Below, piece by piece: positions 12,881-24,975 of a DNA stretch of 64,000 bases. The stretch is from Gonapodya sp. JEL0774. Its lineage: Eukaryota > Monoblepharomycota > Monoblepharidomycetes > Monoblepharidales > Gonapodyaceae. The notes below the pieces were generated by a model. It was not told where the DNA came from. It did not search any database and was given only the letters and a program-made list of their open reading frames with translations. The translations under genes were made by a program, and so were the position numbers. The stretch lies in contig JADIIX010000068.1 in NCBI GenBank assembly GCA_027604505.1, positions 1 through 64,000 of the forward strand. The letters are read 5' to 3'. Each line of letters starts with the position of its first letter. Positions within the stretch are counted from its first letter, which is position 1.

Positions 12881-13256
12881 AAGCATCGTATTTCAGTCTC
12901 ATCCATTTACTTCCAAAAATATAATAGAATTGTACAGCGATGTTCCTGCGTAGTTCATTACGTGACAGCCAGCTTTCCTCTCCCCTCTGTCCCACATCTA
13001 TTGGTGTCTTGCAACCCCTTTCATGCTTATTCCATCTCAACCTGCCTCTTCATCCACCCACTTTCGCAGTCAACGTATCACCTTATGTTCCACCCTAGAT
13101 TCAATTGCATTTTGTGTGAACCAGTCATTTTTGCTTTTTGTGTTGCACGGTGTTCAAACTGGATAAGGGCATTTAGTTTGATTTTTAATCCGTAAAGATG
13201 TACATGTTTTTCCCACTCTTTCATACTCTCTTTCAAGACTTCTTATCCTTTGTTGA

Positions 13257-15600
13257 TCAATCCGATTTTCCGACCCTCAACCCAACTCTTCCCACCCTTG
13301 GCCCTACTCCAGCCCCACCCCCGAACTTCCTCTCGATCGAAAAGGGCCTCCTCGTTTTGACTTTTCCTACGGCCACCTGTCTTGGTGGAGTGTCGGGAGC
13401 ATTGCAGTTGGTATGTAAAAGCGCAGGTGGGTGAGAGGGCTTGGGGCTGGATGTGCGATTTTGGACGTTGTTTGCAGGATCCAGCTGCCACTCACATCCC
13501 TTGTGAGTTCCCCACTCCTCTGCGGTAAGTTTCATGTTGACCTTCCCATTGTGAGCACATGTGACTCCAGACTCCACCTCCCCAACTTCCACCCACACCT
13601 TTGTAGCAGCCTGTTCCATTTCATTCACGATGCGCACCAGCTCAGCAATCTGATCGTTTCTTCTCTCCACATCTCTCTTCAACATGCTTCGCTCTCGCAC
13701 AAGCTCGGCAACGCGATCAGTCAAGGCAGCGTTCTGGGCCATGACTGAAGTCAAGGATGTGGAAAGGTGAGCAAGTGTTGACGATTGCGAAAATAGGGTG
13801 GACGACATGGACGAAAGCGTGGATGCGAACGAAGCCGTGGAGAAGTCTGGAGATACTGGGTCGCTCCTCACAACCGTATCTTCATTGTGTTCGGCCAAAT
13901 ATCTTGGGGAGACTGACTCGGGAGCTGGGTGGACAGCGGAATCGGTCGTTGCGTCTTGGTCGTTGGAGCAACGCTGAAGAACGTCCTCGGCAACATCCAG
14001 GGCCACGATTTCCATGCGTATGTGGGGTTGTGTGTCATTGGGGTGTGAGAGCGGTGTGTCGAGTAGCGTTTCCGGTAGCGCAAGGTCCACACTGGGGTTG
14101 ACGAGCTGGATGTCGCTGCTGTCCACCTGGTTGGTGATGTCCACACTGGGATTGACGACCCGCTGGATGTCGCTGCTGTCCGCGTGGTTAATGAAGTCCA
14201 AACTGGGGTTGACGACCTCCTGAATGTCGCTGGTGTTCGTCTGGTCGGTGATTTCATTGCTCGTTTCCGTGGACATCAGCATCAGATGGTGAGAGGAAGC
14301 TTCTGTGGAGAATGAGTGCTGGACGATGACGTATTCGACCTGATCGTTGGCAAGGACAACAGATGCGGTCAGCACATACTCCATCAACGCACTCCAAAAG
14401 AGCACAAATCAATGGCAAAATGTACAAAACCGCTCCGATGACAAATACACTATCTCATCTGCTACCCACCTCCATCATCTCCCGTAACCACCTCCAGTAT
14501 TCGGCCACCATGCCAACAAATGCTGCTAAGGCTGTTACGAGTCCCCACCGCATGCCCTCTGTTTCGAAACCAGCAGCCCATGCGAGAACGCGTACGATGG
14601 CGACGCCCAAGGCGCCGCCAAGTGAGGCTAGGGAGTTTGGGTAGAAGTGCGACGGGATCCCATTGTGTTGGCCATTGGTCGATGCCGGAATGGTAAAAGA
14701 AGGGAGGAAGCGGGAGAGATAGGTGATGAGGGCATCAAAAGTTGCCGAGAGGACCATGATGGGGTCTTCGCCGTAACTGTTCTCTGCCTGCCCGGAATCT
14801 GGCGAGCGCACTCCAGGTCCAAAGAGCCATGCTAACCCAAGTCTCCATCCTCCCACGGCCTCGATCGCCCAAATAGCGACTCCCAAGAATGGAATGGAGA
14901 GTTGAAGCGAGGGGGAGTTTTGGATGTCGATGGGGATGTGCAAGGCGGCGAGGAGGGGGAAGAGGATGGAGAGTACGAGCGCGGTAGCAATAGCGGCAAG
15001 GGAGGCGGTGAGAGGGAGCGTAGTGTTGGGCAAAAGTGTCTCTGGGAGAGTCACTTCGTAGGGTTTGGCGACAACATGGAGAATATCGACACTGTCAGGG
15101 AGGATGGAAGGACGGTCACTCGGCAACAGGTTCAGCAAAGAGATCAAAGATGCGGATGGAAAATTGAGGTGATCGGGGTGATCGGGGTCATTGAAGCAGG
15201 CCGATTTGTCGTCGAGGTTGGCTGTTGAGTGAACTTGGGACTGTAACAGAGTGGAGGCTGAATCGTCTGCACCAGTGTGGCTGCCTTTGGATACGCTGAG
15301 AGTGCTGTGCATGGTGGATGATCTTGACATATGGCCATGAAGCTGGGTTGGCGCTGTCTGGTCTTCTTTGAATTGATGGACTTCGTTGGATTCAATGGAT
15401 TCAGTGGATTCACAACTTAGCATCTCGTTGCTGTTTTTGATCTGAAGACTGGAGTTGGAAATGTCCCAATCTTGCGATTCGTCCCAGCCGTTGGCTCCGG
15501 GTGCGACTGGATGCGACAAGTTCATGAAGGCTTCGGCGTCGTTTGCGATCGGGGCCGCGAGGGATCGTTCCAGCGGGGACTCGACCGATGGAGTCGACAT
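13257..15600 (-). CDS. Membrane protein with internal repeats and C-terminal coiled coil
   Basis: No known family. The N-terminal 150 residues are Ser, Asp and His rich and disordered. Hydrophobic segments follow: LTASLAAIATALVLSILFPL, then LQLSIPFLGVAIWAIEAVGG, then LGGALGVAIVRVLAWAAGF and WGLVTALAAFVGMVAEYW. Another hydrophobic stretch (FVIGAVLYILPLICALLE) lies at about 14450-14390 in the same frame but after an in-frame TGA near 14460. It ends at a GTATGT donor. The next coding piece holds three tandem repeats (14085-14252). A coiled coil then spans about 13760-13600 (LTDRVAELVRERSMLKRDVE), and a proline-rich tail ends at 13257. The start at 15600 is the nearest methionine before the disordered part. 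How the TGA is avoided is unclear: a 33-nt intron, an error or a broken gene would each fit. Confidence 0.55.
14085..14252. repeat. Three tandem 54-57 bp coding repeats
   Basis: Copies at 14085-14138, 14139-14195 and 14196-14252 all begin GTCCA(A/C)ACTGGG and end in a run such as TTGGTGAT. On the minus strand each encodes a unit of 18 or 19 residues built on SSDIQ-(x)-VVNPSVD. Differences are scattered substitutions plus one missing codon in the first copy. Confidence 0.85.
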
Positions 15601-15639
15601 AATTGTTTGCTTTGACAGTTCAATTAATCTTGGATTCAA

Positions 15640-16143
15640 GCGAATAAGCAGCTTGGAATGGGTTTTGTTGTTTGAAATCTGGATGCGAAGATGCGAAGGT
15701 CAGACACCACCACCAGGCAGCACTTATGTGGCACCGCCAGTGGGTAAAAAGAAGATGTGAATGGAGGCCCTATTCAAGTGCCAACAATCCTTTCAAGCAG
15801 TTTGGTTGTATGTAGCGGCCCTTGGCCATTGATCCCAAGTGACTCCCTCGAGAACACAACGAAAATTATGCGTGATATGTGTAAGATGACAGAAACGGAA
15901 CAGCGCAACAAAGGGCGAAAACCAGATACTGTGATGCAAAAATGCGCACGGGCCTGTGGGTGATCCAACCGAACTGCTGTGACCTCCAAAAACGTCTTTC
16001 CAACCAGACCAGGAAGGGGCCTGAAAATCTCATTTTCTTGAGTTCCTTTCCAGTATCCCTTTTGCATGAGAACGCGAACTGTGAACTGTTGCGGACGATA
16101 ATCGTCGGAACAATCGGCAAATTGAGAACCCATTCAGAAAATT
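15640..16143. other. Intergenic stretch with one doubtful minus-strand frame
   Basis: A minus-strand frame of 119 codons (16133-15774) is open here. Its first half has a fairly natural composition (QKGYWKGTQENEIF), but it shows no motif and no splice context, so I do not call it. Nothing else is visible between the two divergent genes. Confidence 0.25.
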
Positions 16144-17631
16144 ATGGCAGTAGGCGAAGGCGATGAGACTGCCGGTCATCTGTCAGTTATGGCAGCAGGC
16201 GAAGGCCATGAGTCTACTGGTCACAACGAATCTCCTCGATTTCCAATCCTCCCATTCGAACTCCTCCGCCCAATTCTAGCACAGCTTTCCACAAAAGATC
16301 TTTTCTATGTCGCGCCCCGGGTTTGTCGCGCTTGGCGATCAGCTGCTGGGACTATTGTTGATGCTCAGGGTCGTGTTCCATTTCTTGTGAATATCTCCGC
16401 CTTTTGGTTGGCGTTTGGAAAGAAAGGACGTTCCACGGTGCCTGTGAAGGTGGACAAAGGAAATTACCTCAACCCCAAAGTTCTCGTGTTTGATCATCCA
16501 AGGGCACTCATTGCTGGCGGAAGGCAATTCGTTGCAGTCGGGAGGGTTGTGGTTCATGTCTCAGTGAAGCATATCCAGAACGTATCCCAAGCTTTGCCAA
16601 GCGCAATCGCATCCACGTTTCCACGATCGCGAATGTTGGAGAGAGAAGTTTCGTGGGCGCTACACACCGTTCGCTTACTAGGGAAAGGTTCTGGTGGGCG
16701 CCCATGGGAATCAACGGACGTTACCACCATGGCGCAACTGGACGATTTCTTCCACACATACCGTCCCACTGTTTTTGAGATTCGGGGTTCTGGATACGTT
16801 GGTACACGAAAACAACTCTCCTTGGGCCGACCTTTTGACTGGGTCAAGGAGCTGACCTTCTCGCAACCAGACGCGATTCCAAAGCTCACGGGAGATGTAT
16901 TCGATCTCGCACATCACAGTTTTCCCAATGCTTGCCGACTCCACTTGGTAGACTTCCCCACTGGTGGCCACCACCTCACCAACGTTGTCATGCGTGCGGC
17001 GTCAATGTCGTTCCGATCGACGATCCAGGCTTTACAACTGAAACGGGTTTTTGGGACTTTCAATCGGACCGATAATGCTTTTGATCTTCACTTTGCATTC
17101 CCTAACTTGAAGGTGTTGGGTGAATTTTCCGTGTATGACTTGTTGAGCACAACTTTTGCCATGTGGAGAATCCCTCTGAATCGGCAAGCAAGATCACCAA
17201 TTTCTGACACAGTGCTCGAACTTGGTCCACATGGGCAAGACCAATTGAAATTCTTGCCTTGTCTTCCGCATCTGAAAGTGTTGCGGTGCGTTGGCGCGGA
17301 ATATGCTTTGAAGAGTCCACAGCATGCCCTTGGATTCGCACGATTTATCAACCATTTACTTCCTGACGTCAATGCACTCCATCTATTTTGGGTTGCATAC
17401 GACAGTCCTGCTTCGACACATGGAGACCAGGACAAACTTGCCAGGCAGCTTAATGCTGCTGATCACATCTTACATGAGTGTGCCGCACTGACTTTCGTGT
17501 TTGTGTTGTCTGGAGTGAAAGAATACCGGAGTAGATTGAGGAAGTGGGCGTCCAAGAGTCAGCAGCTATCTGGAAAACGGGTAGTTGTAAAAGAAGAGTG
17601 GAAGTTGTTTGATGATGAGGGTGAAACTTGA
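16144..17631 (+). CDS. F-box protein, intronless
   Basis: One uninterrupted frame of 495 residues. An F-box lies at about residues 38-75 (FPILPFELLRPILAQLSTKD, then PRVCRAWRSAAG). It would bind Skp1 in an SCF ubiquitin ligase. The remaining 400 residues resemble the degenerate leucine-rich substrate domains of fungal F-box proteins, but no regular repeat could be drawn. The N-terminus is a duplicated 15-residue unit, MAVGEGDETAGHLSV then MAAGEGHESTGHNES, from a tandem duplication at 16144-16233. Each copy starts with ATG, so translation could begin at 16144 or 16189. The target is unknown. A second intronless F-box gene lies at 37223. Confidence 0.85.
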   Translation: MAVGEGDETAGHLSVMAAGEGHESTGHNESPRFPILPFELLRPILAQLSTKDLFYVAPRVCRAWRSAAGTIVDAQGRVPFLVNISAFWLAFGKKGRSTVPVKVDKGNYLNPKVLVFDHPRALIAGGRQFVAVGRVVVHVSVKHIQNVSQALPSAIASTFPRSRMLEREVSWALHTVRLLGKGSGGRPWESTDVTTMAQLDDFFHTYRPTVFEIRGSGYVGTRKQLSLGRPFDWVKELTFSQPDAIPKLTGDVFDLAHHSFPNACRLHLVDFPTGGHHLTNVVMRAASMSFRSTIQALQLKRVFGTFNRTDNAFDLHFAFPNLKVLGEFSVYDLLSTTFAMWRIPLNRQARSPISDTVLELGPHGQDQLKFLPCLPHLKVLRCVGAEYALKSPQHALGFARFINHLLPDVNALHLFWVAYDSPASTHGDQDKLARQLNAADHILHECAALTFVFVLSGVKEYRSRLRKWASKSQQLSGKRVVVKEEWKLFDDEGET

Positions 17632-17640
17632 CAGACACAC

Positions 17641-17737
17641 TGCACGGCTTCGTGTGAGTTTTAAAGAATTCCCCGATTCGTGGTTGCACGGCTTCGTGTG
17701 AGTTTTAAAGAATTCCCCGATTCGTGGTTGCACGGCT
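17641..17737. repeat. Tandem direct repeat, 44-bp unit, 2.2 copies
   Basis: A 44-bp unit beginning TGCACGGCTTCGTGTGAG is repeated without change at 17641-17684 and 17685-17728, followed by a partial third copy. It lies 10 bases after the stop codon of the F-box gene, in its likely 3' untranslated region. The identity of the two copies suggests a recent duplication or active slippage. Confidence 0.95.
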
Positions 17738-20435
17738 CTGACACACACAAGAAGTGATATGTAGCACAACCTGAATGAAATAATGATTTTGGACTGAGAC
17801 GGGTCAACTTCTGCGGAAATCGAGTTTCCCATTACATAAATTCTGTTAACCGCCTTTGAGATTCATGTTGCCTCCGTCGATTCGAAGCAATTCCAGAAAA
17901 CAGAGATTGACGTGTCTAGCCAGAGGGTATTGAGATGGCACTATATTAGAATGGGTAAGTTCCTACAACTGTCAAATGGGAAGCAGATGTTACAACGGAC
18001 TGTGTTGCCTGGAAAGGACAAAAGTCGCATGCGGCCGGATCCAAATCAAATTTTGACGTATTCTAATTTAAATCGGAAGGAGATTTTACACCGGATTTGA
18101 CCTTACCCCAGGAAAGGACAAAAGTTGCATACAGCTGGGTCCAATCAAATTTTCACGTATTCTTCAAGAATGTAAGGTCACTCCGGGAAGAAAATGCATT
18201 TGCCTTTTACAAATCAACTACTAGATTGTGTTTGCTGTGGTCTGCTAGCCTTGAGCAGCATGCTGCGACTCCTGCACATGATAATAGATGCACCGAGTAT
18301 CATGTGCAGAGCGTGCTATGTCGACGTTAATGGTAATCAGATAGCGGAAATGTCTCAAAATACTTGTACACTATCGTTTGAACGAGATGGAGTGTGATGA
18401 TTTTGCAAAAATAAAAGAATGCGGAATCAGTGCGTTGTAGAGAGATTTGAAGCGTTTGTACTCCGCACAGGTGGATACTTGAACAGAATCTCCGCCTTTA
18501 TGACTTACCTTGTACTCTGATATAATTTGTACAGGATTTTGTCCAGAATTCGCTCCGCGCCAGCGAATTGAGCGATGTAGCCGCGCTTCTGTTGCCGCTC
18601 AGTCACGGTCCATAGAGGGGTCCCTGACTGCGGAGTTTCTCGAGCAGCTTTTCGCGAAAACCAGTTGACGCGCGATCGAAACAGCCAGAGCGGATTGCGA
18701 ATACCAATCCACCACGAATCAAAGTTGAAGGAAAACACCAAGATCTGAAGGGACAGTCTGCACACAGTTGGTCGTGTAAAGGTCTGTGTAACATGCTTTT
18801 GATGTGCAGGAAATGGCACCACGGTGGTTGTGGTTACAACTTCGTGAGCGGGTCAGGAACAAACAACTGTGATTGTGAGTTTGAGGGCTGGGCATGAAAG
18901 CGAAATGCGAGGTCTGCTCGACCAATATTCAATACCCCATTTGGACGACTGTGACATTCTTATTCTCTAACGCAAATACACCAATTGCATTCATCTTGAA
19001 CGGTTTTAGTTTCTTCAATCCAAACTGTTCAGAACTGGTGGATCGTGAGGATTGGCCCCGAATAGGACAATCTTGATTTTCTGGTCGGCGAAAACACTCT
19101 CACGTTTGTTCCCGCTCGGCTCCGGATAAAGGAAGCCAGGTAGAAGAGAGCGTGCCGAGCGAGGGACCAAGCGCAAGGCTTGGCCCTCCCTGCGACGCCA
19201 CTCCCATTCATACCAAATCCGGGGACGGTATCAACACGCGGCAGTGTCGACCGTGAATAGTACTTCAATCCGACGCTGATGCGCTGAGGAGCCTTGGAAG
19301 ACTGGGTTGTCGACGACAAAAGCGAGCAAAGAATCGAGAAGGCAAAGAAACTTGACTTATAGGACAGAAGAAAAGATAAGGCTCAGCATCCAGGGGACGT
19401 GAGGTACAGAAGTGGAGGGTTCGATGAGTCAAAAGTCCCCTCGCCTCGGAGCGTAAGCGCTCCATTATACTCTCCCGTCTCCATCATGGCGGCAGTATTG
19501 AATAAAAATCCATGCTCCCGTAAAGAGCCGGCTTGATTGCTGTCGCCGTAGCTCCCTTCCGGCAAACGCCATAGAGGGACCTACCTCGCTGCCACTCATC
19601 CACTCACCGTACGACAGTGAGAGTCCACTGATGGCACGTAGAGAACACGTTGTAGGTGATGGATGACGAAGGGAGGTGCTCTGTTGTGGAAGCAAGGGGA
19701 CGAACGAATGAGCCTTTATCAAGGACGGCGATGAATGAGAACATACCTGCTCCAGAGACCTCACACGTAGCCACAGAAGAGGACGACTCTCCTTTAAAAG
19801 ACTAGGTGAGTTGATGCGTCAGGGAGGCAGGCAGATCTGCAATATGGAACGCATTAACCGCGTTCCACCAGAACACGGACTAGGAGGGTAACGGCGAAAG
19901 AAGACGCGTCCAATCGGGAGCAACAACCGGCGGCAAGGGTGCTTGTTCCCAAATTCACGGTAGCTAACGCGTGGAAGTGGCGTCAGTGCACGAGAAATGT
20001 GTTTTGGTTGGTTGTGCTTGACCGACTCCACACAGGCGTTTTAAGAATCAATAAGCTACAGTAGGTACTAATTTTGCCTGTGTACCCACTGGTTCACAGT
20101 GACAATGTTTTAAATTCAAGCATACCAGAGAAAATGTTCATGCGTAGAATTAATATACATTTTGCCTTCGCAATGCAGTCGTTGGCATTTGTACCCACTA
20201 CCCACTAAATTCAAGTCCCCTGGATTACGTTTCAGATCAAAGAGCCTGGCTCTGCAGTGAAGTCGTTCGCCAATAGTGAAGCGTACTCTGCCCTTGCTGT
20301 TGGAGGAATATTTGCGATTTGGGAATTGCAAGGTTCAACAGGGCGCAACTAAGACCCATAAAAATAATGACATATATAAGGAGAAGCACATAAATGCATT
20401 AGAGCTTAGATAAGTGACTGTGGAGGTCATAAATA
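17738..20435. other. Gene-poor stretch; a possible minus-strand exon near 18800-18510
   Basis: No gene can be called with confidence in these 2.7 kb. A direct repeat sits at 18011-18163. A minus-strand frame at 18822-18505 has a natural-looking composition with aromatic residues (FDSWWIGIRNPLWLF) and could be an exon of an unrecognised protein. Frames at 19764-19465 and 19319-19029 on the same strand might belong to it, but I see no reliable splice joins. The rest shows only short random frames. Confidence 0.3.
18011..18163. repeat. Imperfect direct repeat of about 54 bp, spaced 100 bp
   Basis: The block at 18011-18064 begins GGAAAGGACAAAAGTCGCAT. It recurs at 18111-18163 with a few substitutions and a one-base deletion. 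Both copies share the runs ATCAAATTTT and ACGTATTCT. It is non-coding as far as I can see. Confidence 0.85.
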
Positions 20436-22722
20436 TTGTTGGTGGAGAGCTGGTCAGGGACCGATCGTTTTCATGACGTGCTGCTGGTTTGGGACCCGAC
20501 GAGAACAGCAATGTCGCGCAGAGAACGCGGCAATCACAAACGACAAGAGAAAGAAGAGAAAGACGAGGACGATGAGCACGTTCGAAGAGACGCAAAAGGA
20601 AATGCGAAGGCCGGAAGCAGAAAAGCAACGCGACTCGGGGAGAACTATGGCGACGATGAAGACGTAGACGCGGCAAAACAAGATGACGATGCTGACAGCA
20701 GCGCAGATCGGGACTGGGCATCGTCCTCGCTCGCGTCGGCCTCGGGGGGGTCGGGTAGCTCAATCTCATTGTCACTCGCTCAACTCCCAACTCTCACTGA
20801 TTCCCATCCCCCGGCACCCGCCTCGGCTTTCGCGCTCAAATCACGCGACGTGAACGCATGCTTGGCCGCCGAAAGGACGCAGCATAAGTTTGTAAAGTCC
20901 ATGGGGTGTGGTTGGGACGGGAGAGAAGAAATGGGGACAGGCAGACTCGGTAGAAGTTCTGGAAGTTGGAGTGGTTGGGGAGGCGTGGGTGGTAAAAACG
21001 ATTTGGGTGGTGAGACTCGCACCGACTCGACTCACCAACACGCGGCAGGACCCGCATCATCCACCGGCCACCCAGTCACCCTCGTCTCCGCATCTCCCTG
21101 GTACTCATTCGCAAAAGACTTGGACTCTACACAGCCGCTTTCGTTACTTGTCCCTCACCCGTCGGCCACTCATCCACTCAGTCGTCCCAACACAGATCCG
21201 CCCGCTACCCGCACCAAAGAAGTCCTCCCAGATGGCACCGTGCTCCAATGGGTGTGGCCCATTAGGTCACCTGACCTTTCGGACCGTGCGCCTTCCGAAT
21301 CATCGAAAACAACTACCCCCGTAACCACCATTCCACTCCACGACCCCCCTCCAACTCCTCGCCTACCGTCCCCCGAACCCTCCCTCCCCCTCCCCGATCC
21401 TCCTCCCTCACCACTTAAGCCCCCGCCTCCCCGTGCGCTCTCTGCCACGCAACTCAACCGTCGCATCGTGAAAGCCATGGGCGGCGTTCCTGGGACATTC
21501 CCGGGGGATCTGACCGCTGACACCAACACTGGCAAGGATACGGAGGAAACACAACCAAACACTGAGGGGCGCAAGCAGAGGCAGGTGAGTTGTGAACGGG
21601 CCTCGGTACAGAACTTTGCCGCCGGTTCAGTGGTGCTGTCTTTCGGAGTTTAGTATGAAACGGAGTTTTGTGGCATGATGTGTGAGACGTTGTGTTTTAT
21701 CCTGCGTCTATGCAACGTTTTATCGGTCCGTTTGATGTTCCTCTCTCACCTGTCCACCTCAATGTTCCCCCGGCGCCAAAAAGGCTCTCCTCGCATCTCT
21801 CCGTCCTTCAGACCCGTGCATATCCCCAACTCCTACAAGAACAGATCCTGACTTGACCCGCCCTCCGCCTCCTGCTGCCGCTTCTCGATTGCCCTCTTCT
21901 CCAACGGTACTCCACCAGCAACCTGCTCCCACTCCCATTCGCTCTCCATTGCCACCTCCGCCTGCTCCTGCACCCACATCTCCCTCCAAACCTCCCACAA
22001 CCTCGTCCGACCCCCCTCGCCGAATGTCCTGGGGCACTCCACCTCGCCCCATCGCCCTCCCTGTCCCCCTCTCCTTCTCTAAAATCCCGAACGCTGCCTC
22101 TTCGCACACTCGCCGAGACTCCACCTCGTCAACTCACTCCGCTACCACCTCGGCCTCGTCGTCGTCATCTTCCGCATCGCACACACGCACCCGAAGCGCG
22201 CATCAACACACGATTCCAAATCCCACTGTCTCGTGGACGGCGGGCGTTGGCGTTCGCGTGTTTCGCCCGCACACCTCGTCGGGCTCACCGTCCGCCTCGT
22301 CGTCCACCCCGTGGCCACCACTCGCTCACCACACCGCACCAGCCCGTGCGACGTCCGCCTCCGTACGAGCAACTCATTCGTCGTTTGCGGCCTCGTCCAC
22401 TGCCACCCAATCCGCATCCACGTCCACATCTCACTCACGCCACCGCTCCCACACTTCCCCTGCCCCCAGCCCCTCGAGTCCCATTGACTTGGACTCTGTA
22501 TCCTTCAAAGTGGACTGTTGGTTTGACAAACAAGTCGGTGAGCGGAGGGCGAGGCGGTGGAGTGGGAAGCGGGGCGGAAAGACGGCGGCGCCGGCAGCGG
22601 TGGTAGAGAGGGATGAGAAAGGGGTGGTGCTGCAACACAGGCAAAGCAGGGATGTGGTGGTCGATGATGGTGCGAGGGCCGTGAAAGGGGATAGTGGGAA
22701 GCATGGGGTGGGGGAGATGTGA
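20436..22722 (+). CDS. Probable gene for a disordered Ser/Pro-rich protein, unrecognised
   Basis: The first open segment runs from about 20436 to a GTGAGT donor at 21584, with a likely start at MSRRERGN (about 20511). It encodes a charged N-terminus, an acidic Asp-rich patch, then Ser- and Pro-rich sequence. Two related short motifs stand out: AERTQHKFVKSMG and ATQLNRRIVKAMGG, about 180 residues apart. Downstream, two frames compete. One (about 21720-21855) reads DVPLSPVHLNVPPAPKRL and stops. The other is open from 21853 to 22722 but is simple Pro/Ser/Thr sequence whose alternative frames are also open. The gene is probably real; its 3' structure is not settled. Confidence 0.4.
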
Positions 22723-22974
22723 GCATTGCTCGTTATGTCGTTGTTGATTCTGACAGGTATTTTCCGGAATCAAGATGACGCTCAGTTTGTGGGAATCGTA
22801 ATTTATGATCAAAGTTGTTTTCCGTCTTGAGTCTGGATCCGATGAGTATGTAACATTACCGCATGGCATGAGCAAAGATCATTGTAAATATTTATCAAAA
22901 CTGTGACGGAGGGCATTGTAAACCCACACTTATTACGTTATTAATGCTAATGCAAGATGTACCTTTCATCTGTG

Positions 22975-24770
22975 CTACTTCCCCTCCCCCCCGCCCGCCC
23001 CTTCTAGCTCGGGTGACCTCACTTCGCTCTCGGTCCGTCCCGTCGTAAGAGCCTGCGACGAGGGCCGCTCCGCACTCACCCCCGACCCTGCTGCAAAGCT
23101 CACCGTACTGGTCCTCCTGGTACCCCCCAAGTCGGGTAACGCCGCAGCCGAGATGGATGGCGAGGGCGACGTGGAGACCGAGGTGGCCACCACAGTGCGG
23201 TCCGTGGACGGTGTGCTGCCGTCGAGGGGCAGCTTGGTCTTGCTGCGGCTGTTGGTGAGAGATGAGGACAGGTGGTCAGAGGACGGGTCGCGCCCGGCAG
23301 CGGGGGCTGTCATCGTCGAGGGGCGGCGAGAGCGGTTGAGTGATTTCGCGGAGACGTCCAGGGAGTGTCGGTTGGCCGGAAGCCACGAGGCGGTGGTGTT
23401 TGATGGTGCAGCCGGAACGGATGTGTTGTGGCTGGGGAGATCCTGCGATATGGGCGGGGTGGGGGGCAAGACGTGGATGATACGGAGGAAACGGATAATT
23501 TGTGGCATGAAGAGCGCGCGAGAGGTCTCGGTAGTAAGAAAAAACACGAAGGCGCCTTTGAAGTGGATGGTACAACGAGTGAAGCAAGGAGTGGGAAATG
23601 TGTCGAGGTTGTACCTGGGAATCCATTGGGTATCACTAAAAACTCACCGATCCCAGTGACGGATGCGGGAAGAAGCGATCGCGCTAAAGCTACAGCAGTC
23701 TGAGGCACTTGATAAGTTGAAATGGCGTACCTCACATCGGGTACAACTTTCGTCACGGTTAGCGCATCGATGCAACCTCGCGGATGAAAATTCGATCTTC
23801 ACCTGTGGCCCCAACAAACAACACGTACAATAACGCCATTCCAAATAGTCGCAGCATAGATTGTAAAGTCGGTGAGATCACCAACCGCCACAACTCTGGA
23901 GGTAACTCTTGTGCGAACGTGCTTTGTCGCCGAGACGTACTGACAGCGATATTGTTCCGGGTTTGCTTGAGTGCGATGTGAGCTGCTCCCGAGAGGTGCA
24001 TCCGAGGAGAATTAGTCCATGGTGATTACGTTGACCTGTGTTGGAGTTACCCACTCGGCATTGCAAGCATCCCTATCGTCTGCACGAAATCGAGAACGAT
24101 CCGCACGTAAACTGCTCCGATCCGTGATGGCGTCTGATAACGCTCGTTTGTAAAACTGCAGTCTATTTCGGCTTCAGCTGTGGATCGAGCGTGACCCCAA
24201 AGGACGATCAAGGTTGCTAACACAACGATCCCGGCACAGAGTACGCGATCGGTCTCCGCTCGTGAATGTGTGTGGGATCCTGCCGATTCCAGATTAGATA
24301 CCGTGTACCATAAAATAAACACGGTGCAAAACAGTGAGAAGGTCTGCAATGTTCGCAGCTCATCGAGTTGGAAAGTGGCCTGGAAGTATTACTACAATCA
24401 GTTGACTGACCAGAAGCAGCCTTCCGAACTCAATGAGAGCCTCATCCACAACGCAAACGATCGCATTTGGACCCAATTCCTGTGAAACAACTTCTGAAAA
24501 ATCGAATCGCCGCAGGATAAAGACTGTTGGTAGCCGAAAGCAGGTATATATAATAAGACCACAGTCTCCAGTGAGGAACAGAATATTACTGGAAATTATC
24601 ACAGAAGATTAGCTGTGTATCGTTTCTTTTAGTAGGGAATTTTCATTAACTTACGACTTTTGCCGCCAATGCAACCGTAAGAGCAACAGTGAAGCGACAG
24701 CGGACAGAACCTGCAAAACGGCCAGGATCTGAAGCGTATGATTGCCGCCGACTGCAATCTGAGAAGACAT
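22975..24770 (-). CDS. Multi-pass membrane protein with disordered cytoplasmic tail
   Basis: Several exons encode hydrophobic segments in series: LQILAVLQVLSAVASLLLLR (near 24700), EFGRLLLVSQLIVVILPG (near 24400), FSLFCTVFILWYTV (near 24330), LCAGIVVLATLIVLWG (near 24220), AVYVRIVLDFVQTIGML (near 24100) and SMLRLFGMALLYVLFVG (near 23850). A GTAAGT donor near 24655 follows the first. The last exon (about 23547-22975) is a Ser/Thr-rich tail with basic phosphorylation-like patches (RRPSTMT). Six or seven passes plus a long tail would fit a 7-transmembrane receptor, but no signature was recognised, so this is only a possibility. Exon borders are approximate. Confidence 0.5.
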
Positions 24771-24975
24771 CAACAGCAGAAGACCCAGATGGTCTGGCTT
24801 GCGAGGGAATTGCAGATATGATCGGTGTCGAGCAGGCACTTCAGGCAGTTCCCACCAACATCATTTCGCATCGGTGTAGGTGCAGTTCACACAACGTCAC
24901 TGATCACTCTCCTTACATATCGCGTATCCCGCTATGCTTTCAACTATTTACAGTTATCGGTGGAGAAGAACGGGT

